From Cerrena zonata (taxonomy: Eukaryota > Basidiomycota > Agaricomycetes > Polyporales > Cerrenaceae): 64,000 bases of DNA. The notes under the pieces are model-generated. The model saw only the letters and a list, made by a program, of their open reading frames with translations, was not told the origin of the DNA and searched no databases. The stretch spans positions 310,001-374,000 of the forward strand of contig JASBNA010000035.1 of NCBI GenBank assembly GCA_038087015.1, given 5' to 3'. Positions 36,030 to 47,754 of this stretch are shown here, in pieces. The number at the start of each line of letters is the position of its first letter. Position 1 is the first letter of the stretch. The position numbers and the translations under genes are program-made.

Positions 36030-37264
36030 ATGGATCCCCAACCGAATCGTGATATCATGATAGCGTGAGTGATATATGTCGTTCGGGCTCATTATGTGTT
36101 GACCTGTGTTCGACTTTAGTGTAATGGGTGCCACGGGTACGGGAAAATCAACGGTTTGTGTTCTAAAACTCTCATCAAACCATTTCAATAACAATACAGG
36201 GTAGTTCATCAACATGGCCAGTGGGGGAAACAACGCCGTAGGAAATACATTGATGTCCTGCACATCCAACGTCACCTATTCCGATTGTACCGTAGATGGA
36301 CGTCAAATAGTCCTCATCGACACACCCGGCTTTGACGACACCAATGTCTCCGATACAGACATTTTGAAGATGATTGCCCTCCAACTTGAGATTGGGTAAG
36401 TTCTAGATATCCCATCAGCCGGACACGATTCTGATCTTGGGTTGTGTATCCAGCTACGAACAAGGTATCACCCTCAGTGGGATCTTATACCTCCATCGTA
36501 TATCCGATACGAGAATGGGAGGTACCTCTCGACGAAACTTCAAAATGTTCCGCAAGCTATGTGGGGACGATACTCTGAAGAATGTCCTCATCGTAACCAC
36601 GATGTGGGGCATCGTGGAAACCAGTATCGGCGAAGCACGCGAAAAGGAGCTCGCCACTAACGAGCTTCTCTTCAAGCCTGCCCTTGACAAAGGTGCAGCG
36701 ATGGTCCGCCATGACAACACACCTGTGCGTGCTCAAGAAATCCTTCGTATCATTATGAAGAATCATCCTGCACCTCTGCGCATTCAACGGGAACTCGTCG
36801 ACGAAGGGAAGACCATCACCGAGACTGCTGCTGGTGAAGAACTCGGTCGCGAGTTTGCAGCACTTGTCAAGAAGCACAAAGAAGAGATGCAGCAGGTTCG
36901 AGATGAAATGAAGGAAGCCCTGGCGCAAAGGGACTTCGAGACGAAGAAGGAGTTGGAGGAGTGTGAGAGGAAATTGCAGGCGGAGAGGGCGAGGGCTGAA
37001 AGGGAAATGGCGCGTCTTCAAGCCGAATACAAGGAGGAAAAGAGGCAGATGGGTGAGTATTTGGCGGAGTTGAAGGAGGGTGTCGAGGAAGAAAAGGCGG
37101 CGAGATTAGAAGGACAAAAACACCTGGAAGAGATGAAGGAGCAGCTCAATCAAACCACAGCACAGGCAGCAGAAAATGCAGCGTTCATGAGGGGACAAAT
37201 GGAAGAGCTGCGAAACAGAAGGCAGGACTCTGGTGGAGGAGGCGGGTGGTGTGTCGTACAGTAG
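36030..37264 (+). CDS. AIG1-like P-loop GTPase with coiled coil and CaaX tail
   Basis: Exons 36030-36064, 36120-36153, 36205-36395 and 36454-37264 give 356 aa. The G1 loop is GATGTGKST (spanning exon 2), switch/G3 is LIDTPGFDD, and the middle shows HRISDTRMGGTSRRNFKMF and the LIVTTMW strand typical of fungal AIG1/GIMAP-like and septin-related GTPases. From about residue 210 on there is a long Glu/Lys-rich coiled coil (ELGREFAALVKKHKEEM, then many E/R/K heptads). The last residues are GGGGGWCVVQ; Cys-Val-Val-Gln is a CaaX box, and Gln at the end favours farnesylation, so membrane attachment is expected. Function unknown. Its paralog is at 55484-57181 with the same first two exon lengths. Confidence 0.88.
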
Positions 37265-38159
37265 TTCATTTCTGTTAGGGGGTGTTGCACGCAGCTCTTG
37301 ATCTTCCAATTTCGACCACAAATATGCGTAGTCGTAGTCATTTTCTGTAAGATACTTATTGGGTTTTAACCTACCGTTGTCGCTGAATACAAAGGCATGG
37401 GATATACGCCGTGACTACATGAACATTTTGCATGAAGGTGTCAGTAAAGGACCACTTGATCTTCGATTCTCTGGACTTGGCGCACCTTTCCTCTTCCTTG
37501 AAGTAATCTGGCAGTGCGACATCGTGTAAATGAGCAGATATGTAAGTAGCATCGCGAACTTGGAAGCGATCTAAGCTTGCAAGGGCCAGACCGTCCACGT
37601 GTAACCCACGTGTAGGAGTGTGGCGGCTGTGCAACTTGTTTCATCAGCAAAGTTGTTGAGTAGGATTGTCCTTCGACATTCAACACGTTGTATGCGCCAG
37701 TACGTTTTTATAATTGTCATTCTTTTACCTTTGTCATGCTAAACATTTAAGAACGCTAATTGCTGATATTCGAGCTTAAAGCACTATCTCTCCACTGGTC
37801 TTTGTCCCATAATCATGGCATGCTCGCTAAGTCGTGTGGCGTATTGGGCCATTACTTCGCCACAACTCTGTCGACAGCTGTTTATGAATGAGAAATTCTG
37901 ACCAGCTAGGTCGCATGCCTACTCAACTCATCTTGATCTAGAGATGACCTCCGTCGAATGGTCATACTGAATCGCTGACACGTGTCATTGTCAACGACAT
38001 CTCGCCTCAGAGTCTTGCTTTTGTTCTCGCTTTAGAAAATGTGGCGTCCCGTCGTGTCTTTGACCTTTCATCTGGCTGAAACGATTCACGGCCCCAGCTA
38101 GACGTAAAATCTCTTATGTTTTTACGAAAACCCAGTTTAGCCGAAGATGAGGAGAACAG
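37265..38159. other. Intergenic
   Basis: About 0.9 kb with only chance frames. Confidence 0.5.
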
Positions 38160-38359
38160 TATATATACTCCCCTCTCTCCGTCCTCCTAACCTCCCCATC
38201 ATCTACACTCCAAACGGACTCACAATCAACATCCTACTCCCTCGACTCCCAAACACCCGTATACTAAGTCTCCCGTACCCTCTAATCAACCGTAAGCCTT
38301 CCCCTCGCCTCACACTTATCTCTATATTCACACCACAACATATTTCCTTAGTAAATATC
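38160..38359 (+). promoter_or_regulatory. TATA box and pyrimidine-rich leader
   Basis: A perfect TATATATA at 38160-38167 is followed by almost 190 bases dominated by C and T, ending in CCTTAG nine bases before an ATG. This is the layout of a strongly expressed fungal gene, possibly with a leader intron. Confidence 0.65.
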
Positions 38360-38542
38360 ATGCCTTCCGCACCCAAGCAAGCTCCTTCTCCCCTCGATAT
38401 CCCCCACGCCTCTGCCCTCGCCCAACTCGGCTACGCAGTCTTGCCAGATGGGACATCTGCCCAGGCCGCACAGACTGGAACTGTCCTTGCGAAGAATGGA
38501 TATCAAGCTGGTTCTAATGGTGCTCCGGCTCCGAAGAAATAA
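38360..38542 (+). CDS. 60-aa small protein of unknown function
   Basis: Single-exon frame: MPSAPKQAPSPLDIPHAS, then ALAQLGYAVLPDGTSAQ, TVLAKNGYQ and a basic APAPKK end. Codons are strongly C/T-ended, unlike surrounding noise, and the upstream TATA box plus CT leader (38160-38359) support real transcription. No signal peptide or membrane segment. The sequence is Ala/Pro-rich with a short helical middle. I do not recognise the family. It is short enough that chance cannot be fully excluded, but promoter and codon bias point to a gene. Confidence 0.65.
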   Translation: MPSAPKQAPSPLDIPHASALAQLGYAVLPDGTSAQAAQTGTVLAKNGYQAGSNGAPAPKK

Positions 38543-38993
38543 ATGAGGTTGATTCTCCCGTTGGGGTTCCAATCACTGTTTTTCAAGACTCCCACTTCGG
38601 ATCAGTCACTCGTACCTTGGTGGACTGTATGGATTGTAGTCTGCTCCTTTGACTGGTACTAGGAGCTTGTCTATCTTTGTCATCTGGATCTTGGCGGATG
38701 TCTTTTGTGCCTTTTGGATGCTCTACTGGGATCGTATAATATGTCTCTGGCTTGGTCTAATTGTTTCTCATAATCTGTACTCTCATCTCTGCACTGGAAA
38801 TGTCTACGCAACTATCTAATTAATGTTTCTATCTTCTCGTACTCAATGACTGGATCGACATCATCAACTCTGATCGTACCACAGGCAAGCAACACGAACA
38901 CAAGATATCGTTGATATATTCAGTTATACATACAAATACATATGAATACATTATATTCACATCGCAATTCACTATAGCTCACATCGGCATTTG
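38543..38993. other. Intergenic between convergent small-protein and galactokinase genes
   Basis: 3' flanks only. Confidence 0.5.
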
Positions 38994-40948
38994 TCACTTG
39001 ACACCTAATCCGTCAATTCAAACACTACCAAAAACCAATCAGCACCTCCCAAGGCACAAAAAAAAACAAAAAAACAAAACTCACCAAACGCCCCAACCCC
39101 CGGCCTAGTGGCAAAAATCGCCTCCCCAAGCGCATCCCCACCCAACCCCCCAAACTTCCCATACCTCCCAGCAACCTTCCCAATAAACTCATCCACCTTT
39201 CCCTCCGGCACCAACGACACCGTACACCCACCCCACCCAGCCCCTGTCAACCGACTCCCATATGCCCCGCTCTCGAGGGCGATTTGCGTTAGGTCGTCGA
39301 GTTCGGGGCAGGAGCATTCGTATAGTTGGGAACAGGAGGTGTGGGAGGAGGACATTAGTGTGCCGAGGGCTTTGAATGTTTCTGTTGGGGAGGTAGAGGC
39401 GGAGATGGGGGAAGAGGAGGCGAGGCAGAGTTCACGGAATTGGAGCACGCGGAGGGATTCGGTGTAGATGTGTTTCGTGCGTTTGTATAGTTGGAAATGT
39501 GTAGCTTCGACATCGACCCAGCTCAGATAGATCTCATGGAACTTTTCGGAGCTCAGCCCGCTCGCCTTGATCATTTCTTCTAGTGTCACACCTCCGTCCT
39601 CGCCTTCGGTACTCTTCTCTTCTCCTCTCAGATGGCTAGCTCTGAGCACGTCGATCTCGTTCAGGAGTCTCTCCAGGCCATCTTTCAGCACGTCTGTCTC
39701 CACAGGCTCTGGCTTTCCGATATACGCACTCAGCACTTCCCTCAACGTCGGTGGTTTACCCTGAGGGGAAGGAGGAAGAGTGAGTTTGAGCTCTTTGGCC
39801 AGAATGTATGCAGCCACAAGGGTCTCGACTACTCGCAGGTTGTAACGCGTCTTTGCACCTACGGCTTTATCGCTCACGACGAGCGAGTTAGCGCAGACGA
39901 GCACGACACCTTCACCTGGAGTTGACGTGTGAGGGAGCGAAACGAGTTCTGCGGAGAGGGAAGGGAAGAATGTGATGTACAGCGCCGAGTTGGGTGTACA
40001 CAGAATCGACGCGGCCTGATCCATTCTGCACAAAATCAGAAGTGCGAGGGATTTTATTTGAAAAGAGGGACATACCCTCCACTGTTCACACCAACCCTCT
40101 TCTCGTTTTCTACGGCCATCTGCACCAACTTGCCCTTCTTGATCTTTTCTTCTCCTTGCAGCTTATTGTTGATGGCCAAGAATGCGAGAGTGGAAGAGAC
40201 AACCATGGCAGCGGATGAAGATAGACCAGAGCCTGCGGGTACAGTCCCACTAACGAGGATGTTGACAGGAACCGGATGGGCAGATGGGTTTGTAGAGGGG
40301 TCAAAAAAGTGGTTAAGAACGCCCTACATAGACCCTTCAGATCGTCGAACCGCGAAACAACCATAAATGACGAACATAGTATCCTGCCTTGACATAACTC
40401 TCCCATCTCAGCTCCTTCGGGTTAATATCCAGATGCCAACTTTGCACATCCACACTCGCATTCACCTCTTGGTCTTGTTTTGTCGAGGCATCAGATGCTG
40501 TTGAGAGTAGCATAGGTGCGAATGACTGGGGAGTGTATTTCGGATGGGTATTGTGTGCTTCAACATGACCGGGGTCTTGGGATGCACGAGGTCCGCAGGC
40601 GATGAGAATGTCCTGCTCGATGGCTGCTGGGAAGACACCGAACAGCGTATAGTCGATGTGTTCGCCAATTAGACTACGAAGAACTGTTAGAAAGAAAAAG
40701 ACAAGATGATATGCAACGTACTTGACGCGACCGGGAGCACGAGCGATATACTTTGGCTTGGTCCCGAATGCAGCCTCATATTCAGCCGCAAGATCATTGA
40801 ACCGGGCCCTGAATTTCAAGATACGAGATTGAAAACTGAGTATATGCGCTCGGAAAAGAGGAACCCACCCTTGCTTGGCAGCGAGTACCAGATCGGGATA
40901 GACGTCAGAGAGCGATGTATAGACAGGGACAGGAAGTTCGGCAGCCAT
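38994..40948 (-). CDS. GAL1: Galactokinase
   Basis: Phosphorylates alpha-D-galactose with ATP, the entry step of the Leloir pathway. Exons 40869-40948, 40722-40808, 40376-40673, 40076-40323, 39085-40025 and a terminal 11-nt exon 38994-39004 give about 554 aa. The galactokinase signature is formed across an intron: APGRVNLIGEHIDY at about 50-63. The GHMP ATP-binding motif VPAGSGLSSSAAM is near 181-193; GGMDQAAS with the catalytic Asp follows; the C-terminal GHMP motif SRLTGAGWGGCTVSL is near 495. Intron 1 (40809-40868) is 60 nt, in frame and stop-free, so retention would add 20 residues after AAKQ; I prefer splicing because it restores the usual spacing. The last intron gives the expected end (AFGVK). 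Divergent from the epimerase gene. Confidence 0.95.
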
Positions 40949-41348
40949 GGCAAAGTAGCGAGAAATGGAGAACGATGCAGAGGGAGGGGGTATTTAAAAA
41001 GCAAAGTCTGGGGAAGGAGGCGGGGAAAGCGATCCGGCGGACCAGAGGAGACGATCGATGGGAGGAGCCACATGAACGCGATGGAGAGTGTCGCGTCATG
41101 CCTGGCTGTGACCAAGAGAGTTTGGAACGGAGACTAGGGTTAGTCTCGTCTGATGGCGAGGACTGGCATGGTCGAGTGGGGGGAGTGCAGCAGTCTACGG
41201 CCTCTGACTGAGAGAGAGAGAGGGAGACGGAAGAAGGTCGGGATATGCGATAAGACTCTCTGCAAGGTCCGGCGAGCGGTCCGTGGCGTCATAACTCATA
41301 AGTACTCGATCGATTCGATATGACTGGCCACTCTTTCCTCAACCCAAC
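40949..41348. promoter_or_regulatory. Shared divergent promoter of galactokinase and aldose 1-epimerase
   Basis: 400 bp separate the two opposite ATGs. On the galactokinase side, TTTTTAAATA (41000-40991, minus strand) lies about 45 bp from the ATG. A GA-rich tract is at about 41208-41235. No CGG-N11-CCG site of the yeast Gal4 type was found, so regulation would differ from Saccharomyces. Confidence 0.6.
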
Positions 41349-42956
41349 ATGTCTGTCCAGGACGTCCCTGTTTTCCTTGCTCTCCCTTCATTGACCCCTG
41401 CTATTGCTCTCGAGGTATGTGATCAGAAATTTATTAAAAAGTATTGACAAACAAACGCATTCACCCAGGTACTTCCCCGAGGCCTTACCATCCACAGGCT
41501 TTACATACAGGCCGATGGACGAGTATGTTTCGTTCTGTCCCAATAATCTCTGTAATTAACTCGCAACCCATCAGACACACGACCTTGTCGTAGGTCCAGA
41601 GGACCCCAAAGGTCACCTCACCCAAAAGTACACAAACACCATCGTCGGTCGATACGCCAACCGTCTACCCACCACCCCAGAACCCTTCATCCTTTCCAAG
41701 AACAACCTCTCCTCCACCTTCTCCCCCCAATCCAACGAATCTCCCACCGTCTCGCTCCATGGAGGTCCCACCGGATTCGACTCCCAAGTATTCACCCCCC
41801 AAGTGGACCTCTCCTCCGTCCAGTTGTTCACCGCAAAAGAGAAATCAGAAATCGAGGAGAAATACAACAACGGTTCGGGCATGGTGTTCAGCCTCATCAG
41901 TGAATCTGGCGACCAGGGGTTCCCTGGAAAACTCTTGGTCGAGGTTCTTGTCTCACTTGTGGAGCCCAAGGGTCCTCAGACAACACAACCGGAACTTAAC
42001 CTTGGAGCCGTCGTCATCGTCTACCGTGCTAAGCTCCTTGACGAAGCTGTCGTCACGCCCATTAACCTCACACAACATTGGGGGTTCAATCTCGATGCAT
42101 CGTTGAAGGATGAGATTCCGGATTCGCTTTCGGTGAAGGAACATGCGTTGACTATCAAGTCGGATCACACGATCGAGTTGGATGCGTCTGGGTTGTCGAC
42201 TGGAGAGTTGCTTCCTGTGAAAGGAACCCACCATGCACATGCGGAAAAGGCATCTGGAAAGATTGGAGAGAATTGGCCCGAGAGTGGTTATGGTATGTAT
42301 TTTCCGTCTCTCCGAAAAAATCTCTCTAATCAATCATTTATATAGATCATTTCTACGTATTCAACAAAGCACCTCCTGCCTCCCAGCCAACTCGTATCTC
42401 TACCTCCTCTCTCTCCGCAACCACCTCATTCGTCGAAGAGCTCCTCACCAAGGAAGGCCAACAAATTGACCCCGTTGTTGTCATTGCAAGCGATCGAAGT
42501 GGTCTGCGATTAACCTTCGATACCAACCGTATGTATTTTCTTCAGCTATTGTTGTTCTCAGCATGGTTACAATAAAATGCTCATGGTGATTTTTCCACGC
42601 GTAGAATCCGGCGTTCAATTCTACTCCAACAACCTCACAAACCCCTCGAAAGGTGCTCGTAAAAAGATTCACGGCGGGTCTGGAATCAGCGGTCACGGTG
42701 ACAGTTACGGTGTCGGCAGTAAGTCCTCTAAACTCCATCAGCATATACCCTTCCTTTCCGAAACTCAAAAAATAATTCTAAATCGCTAGCTGCCGCCTTC
42801 CTCGAATTCCACGAACCGCTCGGTGCATGGCTCCACCCCAAGACTCAGGGTATCTCCAAGGACGATACGTTACTCGCTAGTGGGGAGGTGTATAATAACT
42901 TTGTGAGGATGGATGTTTGGTTTAAGAGTCCTGGGCCTTCGGATTTGGAGCCTTGA
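41349..42956 (+). CDS. Aldose 1-epimerase (galactose mutarotase) family protein
   Basis: Interconverts alpha- and beta-anomers of galactose or related hexoses, supplying the alpha-form to galactokinase. Exons 41349-41414, 41469-41522, 41575-42292, 42346-42528, 42605-42718 and 42790-42956 give 433 aa. Landmarks: HDLVVGPEDPKGH and IVGRYANRLP near the start (the family's NRI-like segment), VSLHGGPTGFDSQVF (the conserved HGG), VVTPINLTQHWGFNLDA (the family's TxHxYFNL-like segment), VVIASDRSGLRLTF, then VQFYSNN, and LEFHEPLGAWLHP close to the end. It is longer than bacterial mutarotases by inserts around 70-110 and 140-170. It has no UDP-galactose epimerase domain, so it is not a bifunctional GAL10. 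Divergent from galactokinase. Confidence 0.9.
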
Positions 42957-43475
42957 TTTTCAAGTTCGTTCTTTTGAGGAAAACCATAATTGTGGTCATG
43001 GTCATAGTGCAGGTTGTTGTGCCTGTGCGTGTTTGGATGGGATCAGCATTGGGAGTGGAATTTGGAGGAGAAGGGAGGATCTGGGGAAGAAGTGGATATC
43101 TAAAGTTGCAAAATGTAAACAAAACAACTAAATCTTAATTTCGATGTATGAGTACGAGTACTATCTACCCCGAGTTTTATTACTGATATATATATGATTT
43201 CAATTGTTGTATTCCGTTTTAGCTTGAGGAGTATCTATATGCGTCAATTGCATGGCTTCGTCCCCCTCTGATAGGACAGACATTCAAGGGAGTAGAATAG
43301 AGAGAGCCAGAATGTGTTTCGTAGTTATGTTGAGAATTCCTTTATTCGAGGCTACATCAAGTCTACAGTCTTACAAAGAACCATCATTCAATAGTGTACA
43401 CATTGGCACTGGGAGCACGAATACATCATGCGCCACATTGTTCATCTCAGAAACCTGGGTTCAAGGAGACTCAGT
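42957..43475. other. Intergenic between convergent epimerase and GMC oxidoreductase genes
   Basis: AT-rich 3' flanks; nothing further seen. Confidence 0.5.
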
Positions 43476-45754
43476 CTACAATCCATATGTTGTCTTGATT
43501 AGGTCCGCTGCACGTTCAGCAACGATGTAAACCGCAGCTTGAATGTGGCATTCCGGAATAACAGGCTGCAAAAACCGCATTAGCATCAAGATATCACTTC
43601 CCCTCAGTAAGAGATCGCCAGTGGGGAACACGTACGAAAACAGAAGCATCAACAACCCTGACACCCTTTGCACCCTTGAGTCTCAACTCAGAGTCGACAA
43701 CACCCCATTTGGCCTTAGTAGGAGACATGCGTGCCGTTCCTGATGGATGGTTTATAGTCACGGAAGCCTTACGAGCAAGGGCGGCTTTATCAGCATCAGT
43801 CTTTGCGTCAGCGAGCTCTCCAAAGACGACAGGTTTGAACTCTTTCTGCCAAGGTTCGGCAGCGAGGAAGGTTTGAGCGTCGTTCATGGCTTGGACCATG
43901 GCTTTAATGTCAAAATTGGTGGTGAGGATTGCGGGGTTGATTGAGGGACTGGCGAAGGGGTCGTTGGAAGTCAGGGTAATGGAACCACCTATGAACGGAC
44001 GTTAAATTCTTTTGCTAACGACCCCAGGATTTTCTGAACAGCTTACGAGAAGTAGGAGACATAACTCCGGTCAGAATAGTGAGATAGTTTCCAGTCGGTG
44101 GCTGTTTAACTGCGCCAAATTGCGCAAACCCATTCTAAACACGTTTGAGTACTGAGTACCATGGTCGTAACAGCAACGGCAATACAGAAACTCACAACAA
44201 ATATGAGTTCCGTATGAGCCGACAAGGGACCAGAAGCGGGATCAGTAATACCATCCAACGCAGGAGAGTCCGGGGGCAAACGTTGATAACTTTGAGTATT
44301 GCCTGGACTGTTTACGAACAGTCCCTGGCGGGTGGTCTGCCATTGGCCCATATTTGCACCCAGGATACTTCCGTCCCTCAGAACGTTATCCCAAGTTCCT
44401 TCGGATGAGACCTGGAAGTAGTTTGCTACAAGAGGATGGTCAGAGAGATGGGCACCGACATCAGGGAGATCGACGACAGGTTCGATATTCAATGAACGAA
44501 GGGCAGAAGCATCTCCAACACCGGAAAGCTGCAAAATTTGAGGTGTCCCGACGACACCTGCGCTAAGAATGACCTCCTTAAGTGCCGTCACTTGGCTGCG
44601 CTTGGACTCTACGATATAGGAGGTATCAGCATAAGTCAAATAGACCAGGCAGTCGACAACATACTGTCGCTTTGTGTGCCAAGCTCCACAGTAGTGAGAG
44701 TAGGACCCGATTCCGATGAACTAGATTGGACGAGTCGTGTAACCTGAGTGTTGAGAAGGATATCTAAATTGGGGCGGAAAATAGCTGGTTGCAAGTAAGC
44801 CGTGTTCGAGTCGCTGCGTTTACCGCTCCCAACAGTGGATTGCATGAAACCTATGTATGAGCGCATATTAATACTCAGTATTGCAGTGATACGATCAGAG
44901 CTTAAATGTTTACTTACCGACACCGGTACAATCACCAGAGTTAAAGTCCGGGTTGTATTTGAAACGTCCGCCCAATTGCTTACTGGACTGCACGACCAGA
45001 TCATCGATGGGGAGAATGTGTCCTGGTGCGCTAACTTCGAGAGGACCATCACCATGAATTGAGGGGTCAATTTCACCAGTCGTGTCACGACCGTCCGCAG
45101 GAGGTACGACGCGATGATTCTGCAGGTAGAGTTAGATCTGGATACGATCCAATGATCCGAACAAATACCTTCAAGTAGTACTTCTTGATCTTGCTCCAAG
45201 ACCATCCTTCATCCTCGGTGAGTTTCGCCCAATAATTCCAGATATCATCAGAGCCGCGGTTGTAAGTGAGCAAATCTGACAGATCGGATCTCAGCGCGGT
45301 GACATAGGTGACACAGACGCTCGCTTACTGATGGCACTACTACCACCTAAACCAAGGCCCCTGGCGAATGGAATAACACGACCATCGAGACCAGCTTGAG
45401 GTACGGTCGTGTATTTCCAGTCAAGGTCAGAGCCTGGCAAAGTAACACCCAAGAAAGGAACTTGGACACTCAAATTCTCGGTCGTACTGTCAAGTTAAGG
45501 TTATGTATCGGAGTTAGATACACTTGAAGACTGCCTCAACTGGGCTTACTCTGTTCCTGCTTCGATGATCAAGACGGAGACATTAGCATTCTCAGAGAGT
45601 CGGTTTGCCAGAACATTTCCAGCAGTGCCGCCTAAAAGTTGAGCATTAGATGAGTCGAGTCGTAGTTCATCTTGATACTGCTTTCCATACCTCCGACAAT
45701 GATAAAGTCGTATTGCCTTTTCAGCAACTGGTCCTCTGAAGTGTAGATTGGCAT
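43476..45754 (-). CDS. GMC-family FAD oxidoreductase (aryl-alcohol oxidase/choline dehydrogenase-like)
   Basis: Exons 45691-45754, 45550-45631, 45329-45486, 45169-45275, 44918-45119, 44665-44850, 44196-44608, 44047-44134, 43636-43988 and 43476-43565 give 580 aa. The FAD-binding motif [20 protein letters not shown] is at about 15-34; LGLGGSSAI follows near 100; the GMC signature [15 protein letters not shown] is near 285-299; NHPSGTARM carries the active-site His (about 514), and [14 protein letters not shown] gives the second His (about 558). No signal peptide is visible ([17 protein letters not shown]), unlike secreted ligninolytic aryl-alcohol oxidases, so an intracellular enzyme is likely. 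Substrate unknown. All ten exons keep frame, so it is intact. Confidence 0.92.
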
Positions 45755-46312
45755 GGATAATGGCAGGTCGTTCGGTGGGGTTCGAGTCCCGGCTTGCTAT
45801 GGGAGTCTAGAGGTAGCGTGCGGCACGGAGGATGGCGTGGACTCTCGCCAGGGATCAGATTTATGGAGCGGCTTATCACGTCGATGTATTACAAACCGTA
45901 TTGGTATTCCTTCTTGCCCCGTATGATGTGTATCAGTCACTGATGTTGCTGATGTAGGAATATTGGCAGATCAGAAAGATAATAGTTGACGCAAGAATGT
46001 TCGTTTCGTATCTTCTCGATGTCAGAGGTCCGTTGCTGATCCGCTTGTGTAACAACAGCGTAGATTAAAACTAACTACTTTGTTTCCAAAGCCATCAAAA
46101 CATTCTCCTTGATATTTCAAGTTTCAGGTGTCACTCCATCTAAGGCTCCCCGAGTCCTTCGAGGAGAATGGTTTATATTTAGCGTAACACCGGGGCGCTG
46201 ACTATACAATTCCTGGTTTGTATAAGTTGAAGAGCTTCCCAGCGAGGGGAGACTAGGACACTCCACATTCCACCCCGAGTATCCTAGCTGCTTCGAATTC
46301 AAGTCTAGATCC
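45755..46312. other. Divergent intergenic region, GMC and DUF6534 genes
   Basis: 558 bp between opposite starts; no gene seen. It holds GGTTCGAGTCCC near 45778, which resembles a tRNA T-arm but without the rest of a tRNA. Confidence 0.5.
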
Positions 46313-47754
46313 ATGTCGATGTCGTTACCCCCCATACCACCCACCATTGCTCAATTGTGGGTCGTCTCTGCATCAGCCTGGGCACATCACCACTCACCTA
46401 GTCATATCATGCAGGACAGGACCATTAGTGCGTTGGGTGGTTGCGTCTAGTGGTCTGAAACTGACGTTAGTATTACGCAGTTGCTTGGACATTTCTTCAA
46501 CTGGGGTTTGTTTGGAGCACTTACCGTTCAAACTTGTATGTATATGACATGGTATCATCAGTCACCCTACCTGCAGCGAAGCCGATGGCAATGATGTTTC
46601 GACGGAACCCGCTCCTTGCGTGCGATTGCCGATTCTACAATTGTTGTGGGGGCTCTGGGGGTTTGAAGCTGATACTAATGCTGGTAACTACTCTAGACAT
46701 CTATTATCTTGCATTTCCGAATGACAGACTGGGGCAAAAAGCAGTGGTGGCTTTCACCTACACTGTTGAGCTGCTACAGACCGTTCTCTCTACCCGAGAT
46801 GCATTTCGTAACTTTGGAACCGGGTGGGGAAATATGAACGATTTGGACGCAGTTGGGTGGCTGTGGTTCAGCGTCCCCGTTCTCGGAAGTATCAGTAAGT
46901 CGGAATCAAGTTCCTTATCATATTTCCGACTCGGACAAAGCGGCTCATGGACGGAGCAGTTAGCTGCACAAGTCAGCTGTTCTATGCTTGGCGTATCTAT
47001 ATCCTCAGCCAACGAACTTGGCTTGCAGGCATTATTTCTTTGGTACGTTCCTCGCCTACCGTTGTAATAATAATCAGTAATCTCGTCAAATGCTACCTTA
47101 GCTGGCCTTGGTGCAGGGCGGATTCGGCATTTACTCGGGAGTGTTCTCACACATTATCGGACGATTCTCTGAGGGTAATAGTCAACATATCGGCATGTCC
47201 GGCTAGCGCGACTGAATGTTTGTGTTGCAGTACAAATCCGCGCGTATAAAACCAGCATCGTAAGTTGTTATTTAACATGACCGCCGTACCATCAACTTAT
47301 TTTGAGTGCTCCAGGTATGGCTGGGTGGAACAGCGCTGTGTGATGTGATCCTCACTGGATGTATGATCTATTACTTGCGAAGGTCCAAAACAGGGTTCCG
47401 AGCCACCACAACCCTCCTCTCCAAAATTATTCGCATCACACTCGAAACTGGGCTCGCTTGTGCTACATTGGCCATCTTGGATCTTGCCTTGTTTCTTGCG
47501 TTCCAAGAGAACAATTACCATCTCGCCCCTAGCATAGCTTTGAGCAAGATCTATGCCAACAGTTTGCTTGTAGTAAGTGTCGACGGTCTCTGCTTGTTCT
47601 ACACAAGGCGATAAGCTAATTGGTGAACGGCTACGTCAAGGTCTTCAACTCGCGAGTCCGTATCGTAGGTGGGAGGGATGGCGCCGACACAAACAAGGCG
47701 ATTATCAGTGTTAGCTCTACAAATGACACTAATCCATGTCCTCGCGATACATAA
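46313..47754 (+). CDS. DUF6534-family integral membrane protein
   Basis: Exons 46313-46356, 46415-46427 (13 nt), 46481-46535, 46697-46894, 46957-47042, 47102-47174, 47231-47259, 47315-47572 and 47641-47754 give 289 aa. The spliced N-terminus reads PPIPPTIAQLTGPLLLGH, then FFNWGLFGALTVQTYIYYLA and FPNDR, the family's hallmark, reached only with the 13-nt microexon. Helices continue through AVVAFTYTVELLQTVL, WLWFSVPVLGSI, SQLFYAWRIYILSQ, TGCMIYYLRRSK and LEKIY-like NSLLV before a polar tail. The family is greatly expanded in mushrooms and functionally uncharacterised. Intron 3 (161 bp) is unusually long. Two in-frame ATGs (46313, 46319) are possible starts. Confidence 0.82.

Noticed and set aside
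41208..41235. GA repeat in the GAL pair promoter as a regulatory element
   Set aside because: A simple repeat is visible, but nothing in the sequence ties it to a specific regulator.
43747..45062. Several plus-strand frames over the GMC gene
   Set aside because: All are antisense to a gene with ten consistent exons.
45765..45800. GGTTCGAGTCCC resembling a tRNA T-arm
   Set aside because: No D-arm, anticodon arm or matching acceptor stem upstream; it overlaps the leader of the GMC gene.
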